Source: DASUPK01 sp035265665 (GTDB lineage: Bacteria > Actinomycetota > Thermoleophilia > Solirubrobacterales > 70-9). Taken from it: a stretch of DNA of 36,120 nucleotides. The stretch covers positions 1-36,120 of the forward strand of contig DATFOK010000083.1 in assembly GCA_035265665.1 (NCBI GenBank), in the 5' to 3' direction. The notes beneath the pieces were generated by a model. It saw only the letters and a list, made by a program, of their open reading frames with translations. It did not search any database and had not been told where the DNA came from. A program made the position numbers and the translations under genes. Of this stretch, positions 15,689 through 22,822 are shown in pieces (within the stretch, counting starts at the first letter, position 1; the number at the start of each line of letters is the position of its first letter).

Positions 15689-17091
15689 GCCGGGAGCGCG
15701 CCGTCGAGCGGCGCGGCGGGTTCACCCAGCGGACGGTGCGCTGGTTCGACGACCGGACGGGCTCCGCCGGCGGGGTCCGGAAGGTCCTGCGCTACGTCTT
15801 TCCGGACCACTGGACCTTCCTGCTCGGCGAGATCGCCCTCTACTCCTTCGTCGTCCTGATCGGCACCGGGATCTTCCTCACTTTCTTCTTCGAGCCGAGC
15901 ACCGCGACGACCACCTATCACGGCGCCTACGCGCCGCTCGAGGGGGCGACGGTTTCGAAGGCGTTCGCCTCGGCGATGAATCTCTCCTTCGACATCCGCG
16001 GCGGCCTGCTGATGCGCCAGACCCATCACTGGGCGGCGCTCGTCTTCGTCGCTGCGATCACGCTGCACCTGATGCGGATCTTCTTCACCGGCGCGTTCCG
16101 CAAGCCGCGGGACATCAACTACTACGTCGGCGTGACGATGCTGATGCTGGTCATCGTCGAGGGGTATGCGGGCTACTCGCTGCTCGACGACCTGCTATCG
16201 GGGATGGGGCTCGCGATCGGGAACGCGGTCGCGCTCTCCTTTCCGATCTTCGGCGCCGATCTCTCCAACCTGATCTGGGATGGGCAGTTCCCGGGTTCGG
16301 ATGCCTTCATGTCCCGGCTGTTCATCGTCCACGTCCTGATCCTGCCCATCGCGATCGCGACCCTGCTGACGATCCACCTCATCCTGGTCGCCCGGCCGCA
16401 CCACACCCAGTTCGCCGGGCCGGGCAAGACCGAGCGCAACGCCATCGGCAGCGCGCTCTGGCCGGTCTACGCGCTTCGCTCGATCGGCCTGCTGTTCGCC
16501 GTGTCCGGCGTCCTCTTCGCGCTCGGCGGCCTCATCCAGATCAACCCGATCTGGCAGTGGGGTCCCTACGAGCCCTATCAGTCGACCAATGCAGCACAGC
16601 CCGACTGGTACCTGGGCTGGCTGATCGGAGCGCTGCGCCTGATGCCACCGCTCGAGATCCGCGCGTTCGGCTCGACGCTCGTCCCCAATCCGTTCTTCGG
16701 CGGCGCCCTCTTCCCGCTGCTCCTCTTCACCTTCCTCTACAGCTGGCCTTGGCTGGAGAGGCGCATCACCGGCGACCGGCGGCTCCACAACTTGCTCGAC
16801 CGCCCGCGGGACAACCCGCTCCGCACCGCGGTCGGCTCGGCTGTGCTCACCTTCTGCCTGATCGTCTTCTTCGCCGGCTCCTCCGACCGGATCTTCCTCG
16901 AGTTCGGCATCCCCTACGAGGGCCAGGTCGTGGCTCTGCGGATCGCCGTCCTCGCCTTACCGGTCCTGATTTTCCTCCTCGTCAAGCGGACCTGCGAGGA
17001 GCTCCGGCGCACCGAGGCCCACCCGCTCCGCGACTTCCCGGGCCGGGTGGTGCGGCGGACACCGGGGGGCGGCTACGAGCCCGAGCCTTAG
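15685..17091 (+). CDS. qcrB: Cytochrome b subunit of the bc complex
   Basis: 468 aa from GTG 15685, which overlaps the qcrA stop as GTGA; a TTG 24 nt earlier is in frame but less likely. Heme b ligands are His114 and His128 (QTHHWAALVF, AITLHLMRIF) and His216 and His231 (FIVHVLILP, LTIHLILVA). The 14- and 15-residue spacings are the b6-like pattern of Actinobacteria and Firmicutes. The Qo-site motif is PDWY (QPDWYLGWLIGALRLMPP) where mitochondria have PEWY. About eight helices, with a basic cytoplasmic tail. Shorter than mycobacterial QcrB (about 540 aa), mainly at the C-terminus. Last gene of the operon; its TAG is directly followed by the stop of the convergent DUF1360 gene. Confidence 0.95.
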   Translation: MSRERAVERRGGFTQRTVRWFDDRTGSAGGVRKVLRYVFPDHWTFLLGEIALYSFVVLIGTGIFLTFFFEPSTATTTYHGAYAPLEGATVSKAFASAMNLSFDIRGGLLMRQTHHWAALVFVAAITLHLMRIFFTGAFRKPRDINYYVGVTMLMLVIVEGYAGYSLLDDLLSGMGLAIGNAVALSFPIFGADLSNLIWDGQFPGSDAFMSRLFIVHVLILPIAIATLLTIHLILVARPHHTQFAGPGKTERNAIGSALWPVYALRSIGLLFAVSGVLFALGGLIQINPIWQWGPYEPYQSTNAAQPDWYLGWLIGALRLMPPLEIRAFGSTLVPNPFFGGALFPLLLFTFLYSWPWLERRITGDRRLHNLLDRPRDNPLRTAVGSAVLTFCLIVFFAGSSDRIFLEFGIPYEGQVVALRIAVLALPVLIFLLVKRTCEELRRTEAHPLRDFPGRVVRRTPGGGYEPEP

Positions 17092-17655
17092 CTAGAGCAG
17101 CTTCTCCTCGCTGCCCTTGTAGAAGATCTGCAGCAAGTCGCTGATCGCCACCGCGGCGAAGATCGAGCAGACGAAGCGGGTCGCGCGCGGCAGGGTCGCG
17201 AGGCCGGTCAGGAGACCGGTCGCCACCCACTGCCCCAGGCAGAACGGGCAGACGAGGAGCTCGCCGATCGCCCGTCGCATGCCGCGGCCGCGAGGCTTCT
17301 CCTCGACCTCGCCGGGACCGCCCTCCTCCTCGAACTCCGTGAAGGGTGCCCGCAGTGGCCCTGTGACCCGGTCCTTGGCGATCACCCGGCTCAGCTTGTG
17401 CGTCGCGACCCCGGCGAGCAGCAGGTCACCGATCCCGATCCGCGTCGGGAATGACTTCCCCGATCGCGCCCGCGCGAGCAGGAAACCGCCGACCAGGACG
17501 TTGTAGGCGGCGACGAGCGTGAGGTGCGCGCCCAGCGGCCGGTCCTCGCCCTGCGCGTACTCCCGCTTGATCTCCTTCGCCTTGCCGGCGGCCGTCTCGG
17601 CGAGCCTCTCAGGGCCGCTCGCATTCCCGCCGCGGCTCTTCGTGGTCGCCTCCAT
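17092..17655 (-). CDS. DUF1360 family membrane protein
   Basis: 187 aa. A charged, Lys/Glu-rich N-terminus (about 1-40) is followed by about four helices. The DUF1360 signature is visible: GDLLLAGVATHKLSRVIAKDRVTGPLRAPF, given here in full only to show the run after the second helix, and the Cys motif LLVCPFCLGQW. A Gly/Glu-rich loop separates helices 2 and 3. Function is unknown; homologues include sporulation-associated YjcA of Bacillus. Its stop CTA (17092-17094) abuts the qcrB stop TAG with no gap, so no terminator separates the converging transcripts. Upstream is a good SigB-like promoter (17666-17690) that would give an almost leaderless mRNA. Confidence 0.82.
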   Translation of the reverse strand: MEATTKSRGGNASGPERLAETAAGKAKEIKREYAQGEDRPLGAHLTLVAAYNVLVGGFLLARARSGKSFPTRIGIGDLLLAGVATHKLSRVIAKDRVTGPLRAPFTEFEEEGGPGEVEEKPRGRGMRRAIGELLVCPFCLGQWVATGLLTGLATLPRATRFVCSIFAAVAISDLLQIFYKGSEEKLL

Positions 17656-17665
17656 CCCGCGCCTG

Positions 17666-17690
17666 ATACCCGTCGTGCACCGTGCTCAAC
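17666..17690 (-). promoter_or_regulatory. Candidate SigB/SigF-type promoter of the DUF1360 gene
   Basis: On the minus strand: GTTG (17690-17687), 15 nt, then a perfect GGGTAT (17671-17666), 10 nt before the ATG at 17655. Nine of ten defined consensus positions match. No Shine-Dalgarno sequence fits between, so a leaderless transcript is likely if this promoter is used. Confidence 0.5.
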
Positions 17691-17694
17691 CGGG

Positions 17695-17719
17695 GTTTCG
17701 CCCCCACCCCCCGGGGTAT
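17695..17719 (+). promoter_or_regulatory. Candidate SigB/SigF-type promoter of the 43-aa membrane peptide gene
   Basis: GTTT (17695-17698), 15 nt, GGGTAT (17714-17719): a full match to GTTT-N15-GGGTAT, 9 nt before the ATG at 17729. The two elements also sit inside near-identical 13-mers, GGGGTTTCGCCCC (17692-17704) and GGGGTATCGCCCC (17713-17725), 21 bp apart, each with a GGGG/CCCC dyad, which could be a tandem operator. Confidence 0.55.
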
Positions 17720-17728
17720 CGCCCCGGC

Positions 17729-17860
17729 ATGGAGCTATCGCTACTGCTGATCGTGATCGGGATCATCGTCGCCGTCCTCGTGCATGAGGGGCTCGGCATC
17801 GCGTGCATCCTGATCGGGCTCGTCCTCTTGATCTGGCCGAGATTGAGAGCTTCCGTCTGA
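17729..17860 (+). CDS. 43-aa hydrophobic membrane peptide
   Basis: A 44-codon ORF from ATG 17729. The product is almost one long hydrophobic stretch (SLLLIVIGIIVAVLVHEG, then IACILIGLVLLIWPRL) ending RASV: two short helices joined by a His-Glu-Gly turn. I do not recognise a family, though short membrane proteins of this look recur in actinobacteria. A perfect SigB-like promoter ends 9 nt upstream and the start is almost at the predicted transcription start, which argues for a real leaderless gene. No ribosome-binding site is visible; the CCGGGG/CCCCGG dyad abuts the ATG. Confidence 0.55.
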   Translation: MELSLLLIVIGIIVAVLVHEGLGIACILIGLVLLIWPRLRASV

Positions 17861-17930
17861 CGGAGGCTGGATGCTGCGGGCCGCCGGATCGCCGGCAGCC
17901 TGTCACTATCCCAATCCGAAAAGGGGCAAC

Positions 17931-18881
17931 GTGCCAGAGGGAGTCACATCCGACATCTCCGTAACGGCACCGGGGCGGTTGGCCTGGATCTTCGGCTCGT
18001 CGCGCAGCGGGAGCACCTGGCTGCTGCGAATGCTCTCCGAGCTCGAGCGGGTGATCCCGATCGACGACCCTCACATCGGCCATCACCTCGGGGTCTGGCG
18101 GCCGATCCCGCTCGCCTGGGCGACGGCCAAGGACCCGCCCAAGCTCGGCACGCTCGCCGACTTCAAGCGCAAGAAGCGCGACTACCTGTTCTCCGACCGC
18201 TACCGCGATACCTGGATGCCGCAGCTGCGGGACCTGATCAGCGCCCGCTTCGAGGCACAGGCCACTCAGGACATCGCCGAGGGCCGGGGTATCGAGCAGC
18301 CGGTCGTCGTCGTCAAGGAGCCCGGCTCCCATGCGGCCGACACGATCATGGACCTCTTCCCCGAGTCAGGGTTGATCTTCCTGTTGCGGGACGGCCGCGA
18401 CGTTGTCGACTCCTGGCTGGACGCCTACCGCGACGGGAGCTGGGCGACCGATGAGGGCGCCTATCCGCTGGATGACACCGGGCGCCCGGCGCTGATCCGC
18501 TGGCAGTCGAGCGTCTGGCTGCACCGCACCACCGTGGTCCAGGAGACCTTCGCGCGGACCGATCCTGACCGCCGCGTGCTGATCCGCTACGAGGAGATGC
18601 GCGCTGACCCGGTCAGTGCGCTCCGGCGGATCTGCTCGATGCTCGGCATCGAGGCGAGCGCCGAGCAATTGGAGGAGATCGCTGCAGCCAACTCGTTCTC
18701 GCGCGTTCCCAAGACCGACAAGGGTGCCGGCCGCGAAATCCGCCGGGCGGACCCGGGCGGCTGGGCGGCGCACATGTCGCGCGAGGAGATCCTCGAGATG
18801 CACGAGATCCTCGCCGAGAAGCTCGACGAGCTCGGCTACCTGCGGCCGGGCGACATCCCGCGGAAAAAGCGGGCGGCCTAG
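17931..18881 (+). CDS. Sulfotransferase family protein
   Basis: 316 aa from GTG 17931, chosen because AAAAGGGG (17919-17926) lies 4 nt before it and the PAPS-binding loop follows soon after; an in-frame ATG at 17871 would add 20 residues of no family character. The 5'-phosphosulfate loop is GSSRSGSTW (22-30) and the 3'-phosphate-binding motif is RDGRDVVDSW from Arg153. A C-terminal helix-rich region (ISR-like GAGREIRRADPGGW, EEILEMHEILAEKLDELGY) matches bacterial sulfotransferases. It would transfer sulfate from PAPS to a small molecule, lipid or glycan; the acceptor is unknown. Its stop TAG overlaps that of the convergent two-TM gene in a shared CTAG (18878-18881). Confidence 0.88.
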   Translation: MPEGVTSDISVTAPGRLAWIFGSSRSGSTWLLRMLSELERVIPIDDPHIGHHLGVWRPIPLAWATAKDPPKLGTLADFKRKKRDYLFSDRYRDTWMPQLRDLISARFEAQATQDIAEGRGIEQPVVVVKEPGSHAADTIMDLFPESGLIFLLRDGRDVVDSWLDAYRDGSWATDEGAYPLDDTGRPALIRWQSSVWLHRTTVVQETFARTDPDRRVLIRYEEMRADPVSALRRICSMLGIEASAEQLEEIAAANSFSRVPKTDKGAGREIRRADPGGWAAHMSREEILEMHEILAEKLDELGYLRPGDIPRKKRAA

Positions 18882-19153
18882 CCCTCGCCCGAGGCGGGAG
18901 CGCCGCTCGCTCGGCCACCGCCGCTGCCTCGCGCCCTGGGGCCGGCCGAGTGGGTATCCGGTGCGCCGCCCTCGGTTTGATCGGCCCTCGCCGAGCGCTG
19001 GCGCAACGCCGACATGCCGATCAGCAAGGCCACCGCGGCGATCAGCGCCAGAAGCACCGCGAATAGCGGCGAGGCGAACACGGCCAGCGCGATCACCAGC
19101 AGAGCCACGCCCGCGACGATTCCGAAGCTGATTCCTGAGAAGGCTCCGTACAT
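18878..19153 (-). CDS. Small two-helix membrane protein with Gly/Arg-rich tail
   Basis: 91 aa: two adjacent helices (about 8-28 and 30-50, FGIVAGVALLVIALAVFAS and FAVLLALIAAVALLIGMSAL), then a polar, low-complexity tail rich in Gly, Ala, Arg and Ser (about 51-91). No family recognised. The stop shares a CTAG with the sulfotransferase stop on the other strand. A SigB-like element (19165-19190) ends 11 nt before the ATG, again leaving no room for a leader. Base composition alone would allow a spurious ORF, but the clean two-helix pattern and the promoter favour a real gene. Confidence 0.65.
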   Translation of the reverse strand: MYGAFSGISFGIVAGVALLVIALAVFASPLFAVLLALIAAVALLIGMSALRQRSARADQTEGGAPDTHSAGPRARGSGGGRASGAPASGEG

Positions 19154-19164
19154 GTGGGGACCTC

Positions 19165-19190
19165 ATCCCCGCGCGAGAGCACCCCGAAAC
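19165..19190 (-). promoter_or_regulatory. Candidate SigB-like promoter of the two-helix membrane protein gene
   Basis: On the minus strand: GTTT (19190-19187), 16 nt, GGGGAT (19170-19165; 5 of 6 to GGGTAT), 11 nt before the ATG at 19153. Same spacing to the start codon as the other leaderless candidates here. Confidence 0.38.
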
Positions 19191-19229
19191 TCTCTCGCGC
19201 CGCCGCTGCCCCGTGAGAGACTGCGGGCC

Positions 19230-19826
19230 GTGAGGCTGCTCGCCTTCAGCGACCTGCATCGCGACCTCGATCGGGCACAGGACCTGGTCGAGCGTTCCTC
19301 GGAAGCGGACGTCGTGATCGCCGCCGGCGACTTCGCCTCGGTCCACGAGGGCCTCGAGGAGACGATCAGTGCGCTTCGCCCGATCTCGGTGCCGACCATC
19401 CTGGTGCCCGGCAACAACGAGACCGAGGACGCGCTGAGGTCGGCCTGCGAGGGCTGGGACGCCGCGACGGTGCTGCACGGGGAGGGCAGCGAGGTCGACG
19501 GAACGCAGTTCTTCGGCCTCGGCGCCGGGATCCCGATCACGCCCTGGGATTGGAGCTTCGATCTCGACGAGCAGCAGGCCGCCGAGCGCCTGGCCGGCTG
19601 CCCGGAGGGCGCCGTCCTCGTCGTCCACTCACCGCCGAGGGGCCACTGCGACACCTCGAGCTCGGGCGACCATCTGGGCAGCGAGGCCATCCTCGACGCG
19701 ATCGAGGCCAAGCGTCCCCCACTCGCGGTTTGCGGCCACATCCACGAAGCCTGGGGCGCCGAGGACGAGGTCGGCCCGACCACGGTGATAAACCTCGGCC
19801 CGAGCGGCAGGCTGATCGAGGTTTGA
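19230..19826 (+). CDS. Calcineurin-like metallophosphoesterase
   Basis: 198 aa from GTG 19230, placed so that the first metal motif sits at the N-terminus as in the family (FSDLHRDLD, Asp8 and His10). Remaining motifs are in order: AAGDFAS (Asp34), VPGNNET (Asn62, Glu64), VVHSPPRG (His) and CGHIHEAWG (two His near the C-terminus), giving a full dinuclear metal site. Small single-domain enzymes of this type hydrolyse phosphomono- or diesters, with a wide choice of substrate. It is first in a plus-strand trio, 22 nt before the next gene. The short gap to the divergent two-TM gene (19154-19229) holds the promoters. Confidence 0.87.
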   Translation: MRLLAFSDLHRDLDRAQDLVERSSEADVVIAAGDFASVHEGLEETISALRPISVPTILVPGNNETEDALRSACEGWDAATVLHGEGSEVDGTQFFGLGAGIPITPWDWSFDLDEQQAAERLAGCPEGAVLVVHSPPRGHCDTSSSGDHLGSEAILDAIEAKRPPLAVCGHIHEAWGAEDEVGPTTVINLGPSGRLIEV

Positions 19827-19848
19827 TCTCCGCACTAGAGTTGCGGCC

Positions 19849-20535
19849 GTGAACGACTGGAACGACCCACCCCGCAGCCGCGACGAGTGGCGCGTCGAGG
19901 TCGCGCTCGACCGCGATGAGCACGCGGACACGCTTTCGGGAGCGCTGCACGACCTGCAGCTGGACAACGAGGCCCGTAAGCGTCTCGGCGGCAGCGTGAT
20001 CGTCACGCGCGACGGCGCCTTCCTCTTCGTTTACGCCTGGCACGAGGAATCCGCCCAGGAGGCCGAGCGGGTCGTCAAGGACATCATGGATCACGAGAAG
20101 CTCGTCGGCCGCGTCCGCCTGATGCGCTGGCACCCGCTCGCGGAGGAGTGGAAGGACGCCGAGGAGCCGTTGCCTGACGACGAGGCCGCCCGGGCGGAGG
20201 AGATCCGCGAGGCCGAGCACGAGGGAACCCAGGAGGCGCGGGACTACGGCGAGTTCGGCTGGGAGGTCGTGATCGACCTGCCCCATGTGCGGGACACCCT
20301 TCCGCTCGCCGAGCAGCTCCGCGAGGAGGGGCTGCCCGTGAAGCGACGCTTCAGCTACCTGCTGGTCGGTGCCCCATCCGAGGACGCGGCGATCGAGCTC
20401 GGCAAGCGGCTCGAGGGGGAGGTGCCGGAGGGCAGCCACGTCGGAGTCCGCGGCAACCCGGACGACATGCCCCTCCCGTCCTTCGTCAACCTCGCCGCCC
20501 TCAAGCCGGGGTTCCTGCGGGACCTCGGCCTCTAG
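19849..20535 (+). CDS. Uncharacterised protein with an internally repeated alpha/beta domain
   Basis: 228 aa from GTG 19849. No family recognised. Two halves look related: DEWRVEVALDRDEHADTLSG with GGSVIVTRDGAFLFVYA and SAQEAERVVKDIMD in the first (about 12-75), and FGWEVVIDLPHVRDTLPLAE with RRFSYLLVGAPSEDA and AIELGKRLEGEVPEG in the second (about 138-205). Each reads as strand-helix-strand-helix, a ferredoxin-like half resembling ACT, SPOR or DUF2007 folds. The linker (about 95-130) is very acidic. No signal peptide or membrane segment. It lies 22 nt after the metallophosphoesterase and 11 nt before the channel gene, so all three are probably co-transcribed. Confidence 0.75.
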   Translation: MNDWNDPPRSRDEWRVEVALDRDEHADTLSGALHDLQLDNEARKRLGGSVIVTRDGAFLFVYAWHEESAQEAERVVKDIMDHEKLVGRVRLMRWHPLAEEWKDAEEPLPDDEAARAEEIREAEHEGTQEARDYGEFGWEVVIDLPHVRDTLPLAEQLREEGLPVKRRFSYLLVGAPSEDAAIELGKRLEGEVPEGSHVGVRGNPDDMPLPSFVNLAALKPGFLRDLGL

Positions 20536-20546
20536 CGGACGACGCC

Positions 20547-21206
20547 GTGCAGGAGCAGCTCGCGCCGCGACGGACCTACGGCCGCGAGAGCGTCGAGTTC
20601 GCGAGGGTCCTGACCTTCAACGACGGGCTCTACGCCATCGCGATGACGCTGCTGGTCGTCTCGATCGCCGTCCCGACGATCTCGGACACCAACAGCGTCG
20701 GTGATCTCGCCGACGCGCTGAATGATCTGTCGGCCAACTTCATCAGCTTCTTCATCAGCTTCGCCGTGATCGGCCGCTACTGGATGGCGCATCACCAGTT
20801 CGTCTCGCTGCTCGAGGCGATGGACCAGGCGTTCATCGGGCTCAACCTGATCTACCTCGCCTTCATCGCCTTCCTCCCCTTCCCCACCGCTCTGCTCGGC
20901 GAGTACTTCGAGAATCCCCTCTCGGTCGCGATCTACGCCGCCAACGTCGGCATCGTAAGCGGCCTGGAAGTGCTCCTCTTCCGCCGGGCTTACCGCGCCA
21001 AGCTTCTGCGACGCCAGCCGACGCCAGACGTCTACCGATATGGGGTCATCGCATCGTTCTCACCGGTGGTCTTCTTCGCCCTCTCGATCCCGTTCGCGTT
21101 CGTCTCGACGACCCTCGCGGTCGCGTTCTGGTTCCTCGCGATCCCATTCGCGACCGTCGTGCAGCGCAGGGCCCCCGAGGGCGCCAGCAACCTCCTGGGG
21201 ACCTAG
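20547..21206 (+). CDS. TMEM175 (DUF1211) family potassium-channel-like protein
   Basis: 219 aa from GTG 20547 with about six helices. The TMEM175 signature on the first helix, normally R-x3-FSDGVFAIAMTLLV, reads RVLTFNDGLYAIAMTLLVV, with Asn for the conserved Ser. YWMAHHQFVSLLEAMD, then LNLIYLAFIAFLPFPTALLG, match the next helices. Bacterial TMEM175 proteins form tetrameric K+-permeable channels with a hydrophobic Ile/Leu filter. The sequence supports the fold; conductance is family knowledge. Third in the trio starting at 19230; its TAG lies 7 nt from the stop of the convergent cyclase gene. Confidence 0.86.
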   Translation: MQEQLAPRRTYGRESVEFARVLTFNDGLYAIAMTLLVVSIAVPTISDTNSVGDLADALNDLSANFISFFISFAVIGRYWMAHHQFVSLLEAMDQAFIGLNLIYLAFIAFLPFPTALLGEYFENPLSVAIYAANVGIVSGLEVLLFRRAYRAKLLRRQPTPDVYRYGVIASFSPVVFFALSIPFAFVSTTLAVAFWFLAIPFATVVQRRAPEGASNLLGT

Positions 21207-21213
21207 GCCGGGC

Positions 21214-22749
21214 TCAGTCGAGGACGACGCGGTTCCGCCCCGCCGCCTTGGCGGCGTAGAGCAGTGTGTCTGCGCGGGTGGTGAGCTGCTCGGCGCTCTC
21301 CTCCCCGTCCCACTGGCAGACGCCGGCCGAGCAGGTCTGGTCCTTCGGCAGCGCCGCCCGCAGGCGGTCGAGCATCTGCTGGGAATGCTCGAGGTTGGTG
21401 CCGGGCAGGGCGAGCGCGAATTCCTCGCCTCCGTAGCGGGCCAGGATGTCGCCGGTGCGGAGGCTCTGGCTCCAGGCGCTGGAGATCTGCTTCAGGAAGC
21501 GGTCGCCCGCCTGGTGACCGTGGGCGTCGTTGTACTGCTTGAAGCGATCCAGGTCGAGGACCGCGACACAAAGGGCGGCCCCGCTGCGATCGGCCCGGGC
21601 GAGCTCGCGGCCGAGCTCCTCGTCCCAGGCGCGGCGATTGAGCAGGCCGGTGAGGTCGTCGGTGCGCGCAGCAATCTCGAGACGGCCGAGGAGCTCGCCG
21701 CGATCGATCGCGATCGCCGCCTCCAGCGCAAGCAGTCTGACGGCTCGCCGCGTCTCGCTGCTCACCTGCTCCAGCCTGTCCCGCCAGTAGACGGCCAGCA
21801 CGCCGACCGCCGTGCCCTCCTCCTTGAGTACCGGCTCCCAGAGCGCGGCGCCGGCGTCGAACGCCGGACCGAGCTCATGGGCAGAGCTCTTGTCCAGGCG
21901 CTCGAATCGGTCCTCGGCGGAAGTGAAGGCCTGGATCGAACCGGAGGCGGGAGTCACGAAGGGCAGATGCAAGCCCTCGACGTCCGTCCCGGCTGCCGCG
22001 TCCGCCTGCAGGGCGTCGCCCGCCACTGTCGGACGCCAGAGCACAGCGACGGACGCGCCCGCCGTGCTCATCGCAGCCGAGCAGATCGCCCGACCCACGG
22101 CACGGGGATCGCTCTGGGTCGCCAGCTGGCGGGCAACCTCGCTGACCGCCTCAAGGTTCGAGGCGCGTCGGGCGGCGGCCGTCGTCTCCCGGCGCAGCCG
22201 GGTGGCCAGGGCGTCGACGAGCAGCCCTGCGACCAGAATGCTCCCCACCGTCACCAGCCAGCGCGGCACCGGCGTCGGGCCCGAGACCTCGGTGAGCACC
22301 CAGGCGTATGCGGCGCCGACGGCGCCCACGTGGACGGCCCCCCAGCGCGGGCCGAAGAAGAAGAAGGCGTAGACGCAGATCCAGAGGTACCAGAACGTGT
22401 AGTAGCCGCTCGGGTCGTGCCCGTAGTAGACGGCGCGCGTGACGACGATCGTGCCGACGAGCACGGAGAGCTGCAGGGCCCAGACGGGTAGGCTCCGCCG
22501 CCCGAGCAGCACCGCAAACCCGAAGACATACGAGAACCCGACGTTGCTCCAGAGCGCCGCCGAGTCGTACTCGCTCGGGTGCGGCAGGACCAGGGAGAGC
22601 GCCCCGATGGTCGCCCCCGCCAGGAAGAGCGCGCCCAGGACCGTGGCCATGGTCGCCGGCTGGTCGAATGATCGGTTCGCCCCGCGCATCGGAGAATTCT
22701 TCGCCCCCATATCCGAGCCTAGGATCGGCGATTGGCGGGCCCCCGGCAT
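21214..22749 (-). CDS. Membrane-bound GAF-GGDEF diguanylate cyclase
   Basis: 511 aa. About six N-terminal helices (35-180; ATMATVLGALFLAGATIGAL first), a short coiled linker (RLRRETTAAARRASNLEAV), a GAF domain (about 200-345), then a GGDEF domain (about 355-511). The active site is GGEEF at 440-444, and the inhibitory I-site RxxD is at 431-434 (RTGDILARYGGEEF), so c-di-GMP feedback is expected. DLTGLLNRRAWDEEL and DLDRFKQYNDAHGHQAGD are typical. It makes c-di-GMP from two GTP. Start uncertain: ATG 22749 is listed; ATGs at 22710 and 22689 would only shorten the polar N-terminus. The 73-nt gap to the divergent VOC gene must hold both promoters. Confidence 0.88.
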   Translation of the reverse strand: MPGARQSPILGSDMGAKNSPMRGANRSFDQPATMATVLGALFLAGATIGALSLVLPHPSEYDSAALWSNVGFSYVFGFAVLLGRRSLPVWALQLSVLVGTIVVTRAVYYGHDPSGYYTFWYLWICVYAFFFFGPRWGAVHVGAVGAAYAWVLTEVSGPTPVPRWLVTVGSILVAGLLVDALATRLRRETTAAARRASNLEAVSEVARQLATQSDPRAVGRAICSAAMSTAGASVAVLWRPTVAGDALQADAAAGTDVEGLHLPFVTPASGSIQAFTSAEDRFERLDKSSAHELGPAFDAGAALWEPVLKEEGTAVGVLAVYWRDRLEQVSSETRRAVRLLALEAAIAIDRGELLGRLEIAARTDDLTGLLNRRAWDEELGRELARADRSGAALCVAVLDLDRFKQYNDAHGHQAGDRFLKQISSAWSQSLRTGDILARYGGEEFALALPGTNLEHSQQMLDRLRAALPKDQTCSAGVCQWDGEESAEQLTTRADTLLYAAKAAGRNRVVLD

Positions 22750-22822
22750 CGGTAGTTTCCCGGTCTTTTTGTGCCAGCCGGCGGAGCCTTGCCCGGAAGG
22801 ACCACCCGACTAAGGTCCAGGC

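Noticed and set aside
15633..17144. Open frame overlapping qcrB on the same strand
   Set aside because: Arg/Pro-rich shadow; qcrB has all heme ligands.
17871..17930. Upstream ATG start for the sulfotransferase
   Set aside because: The added 20 residues are not family-like, and a ribosome-binding sequence sits before GTG 17931.
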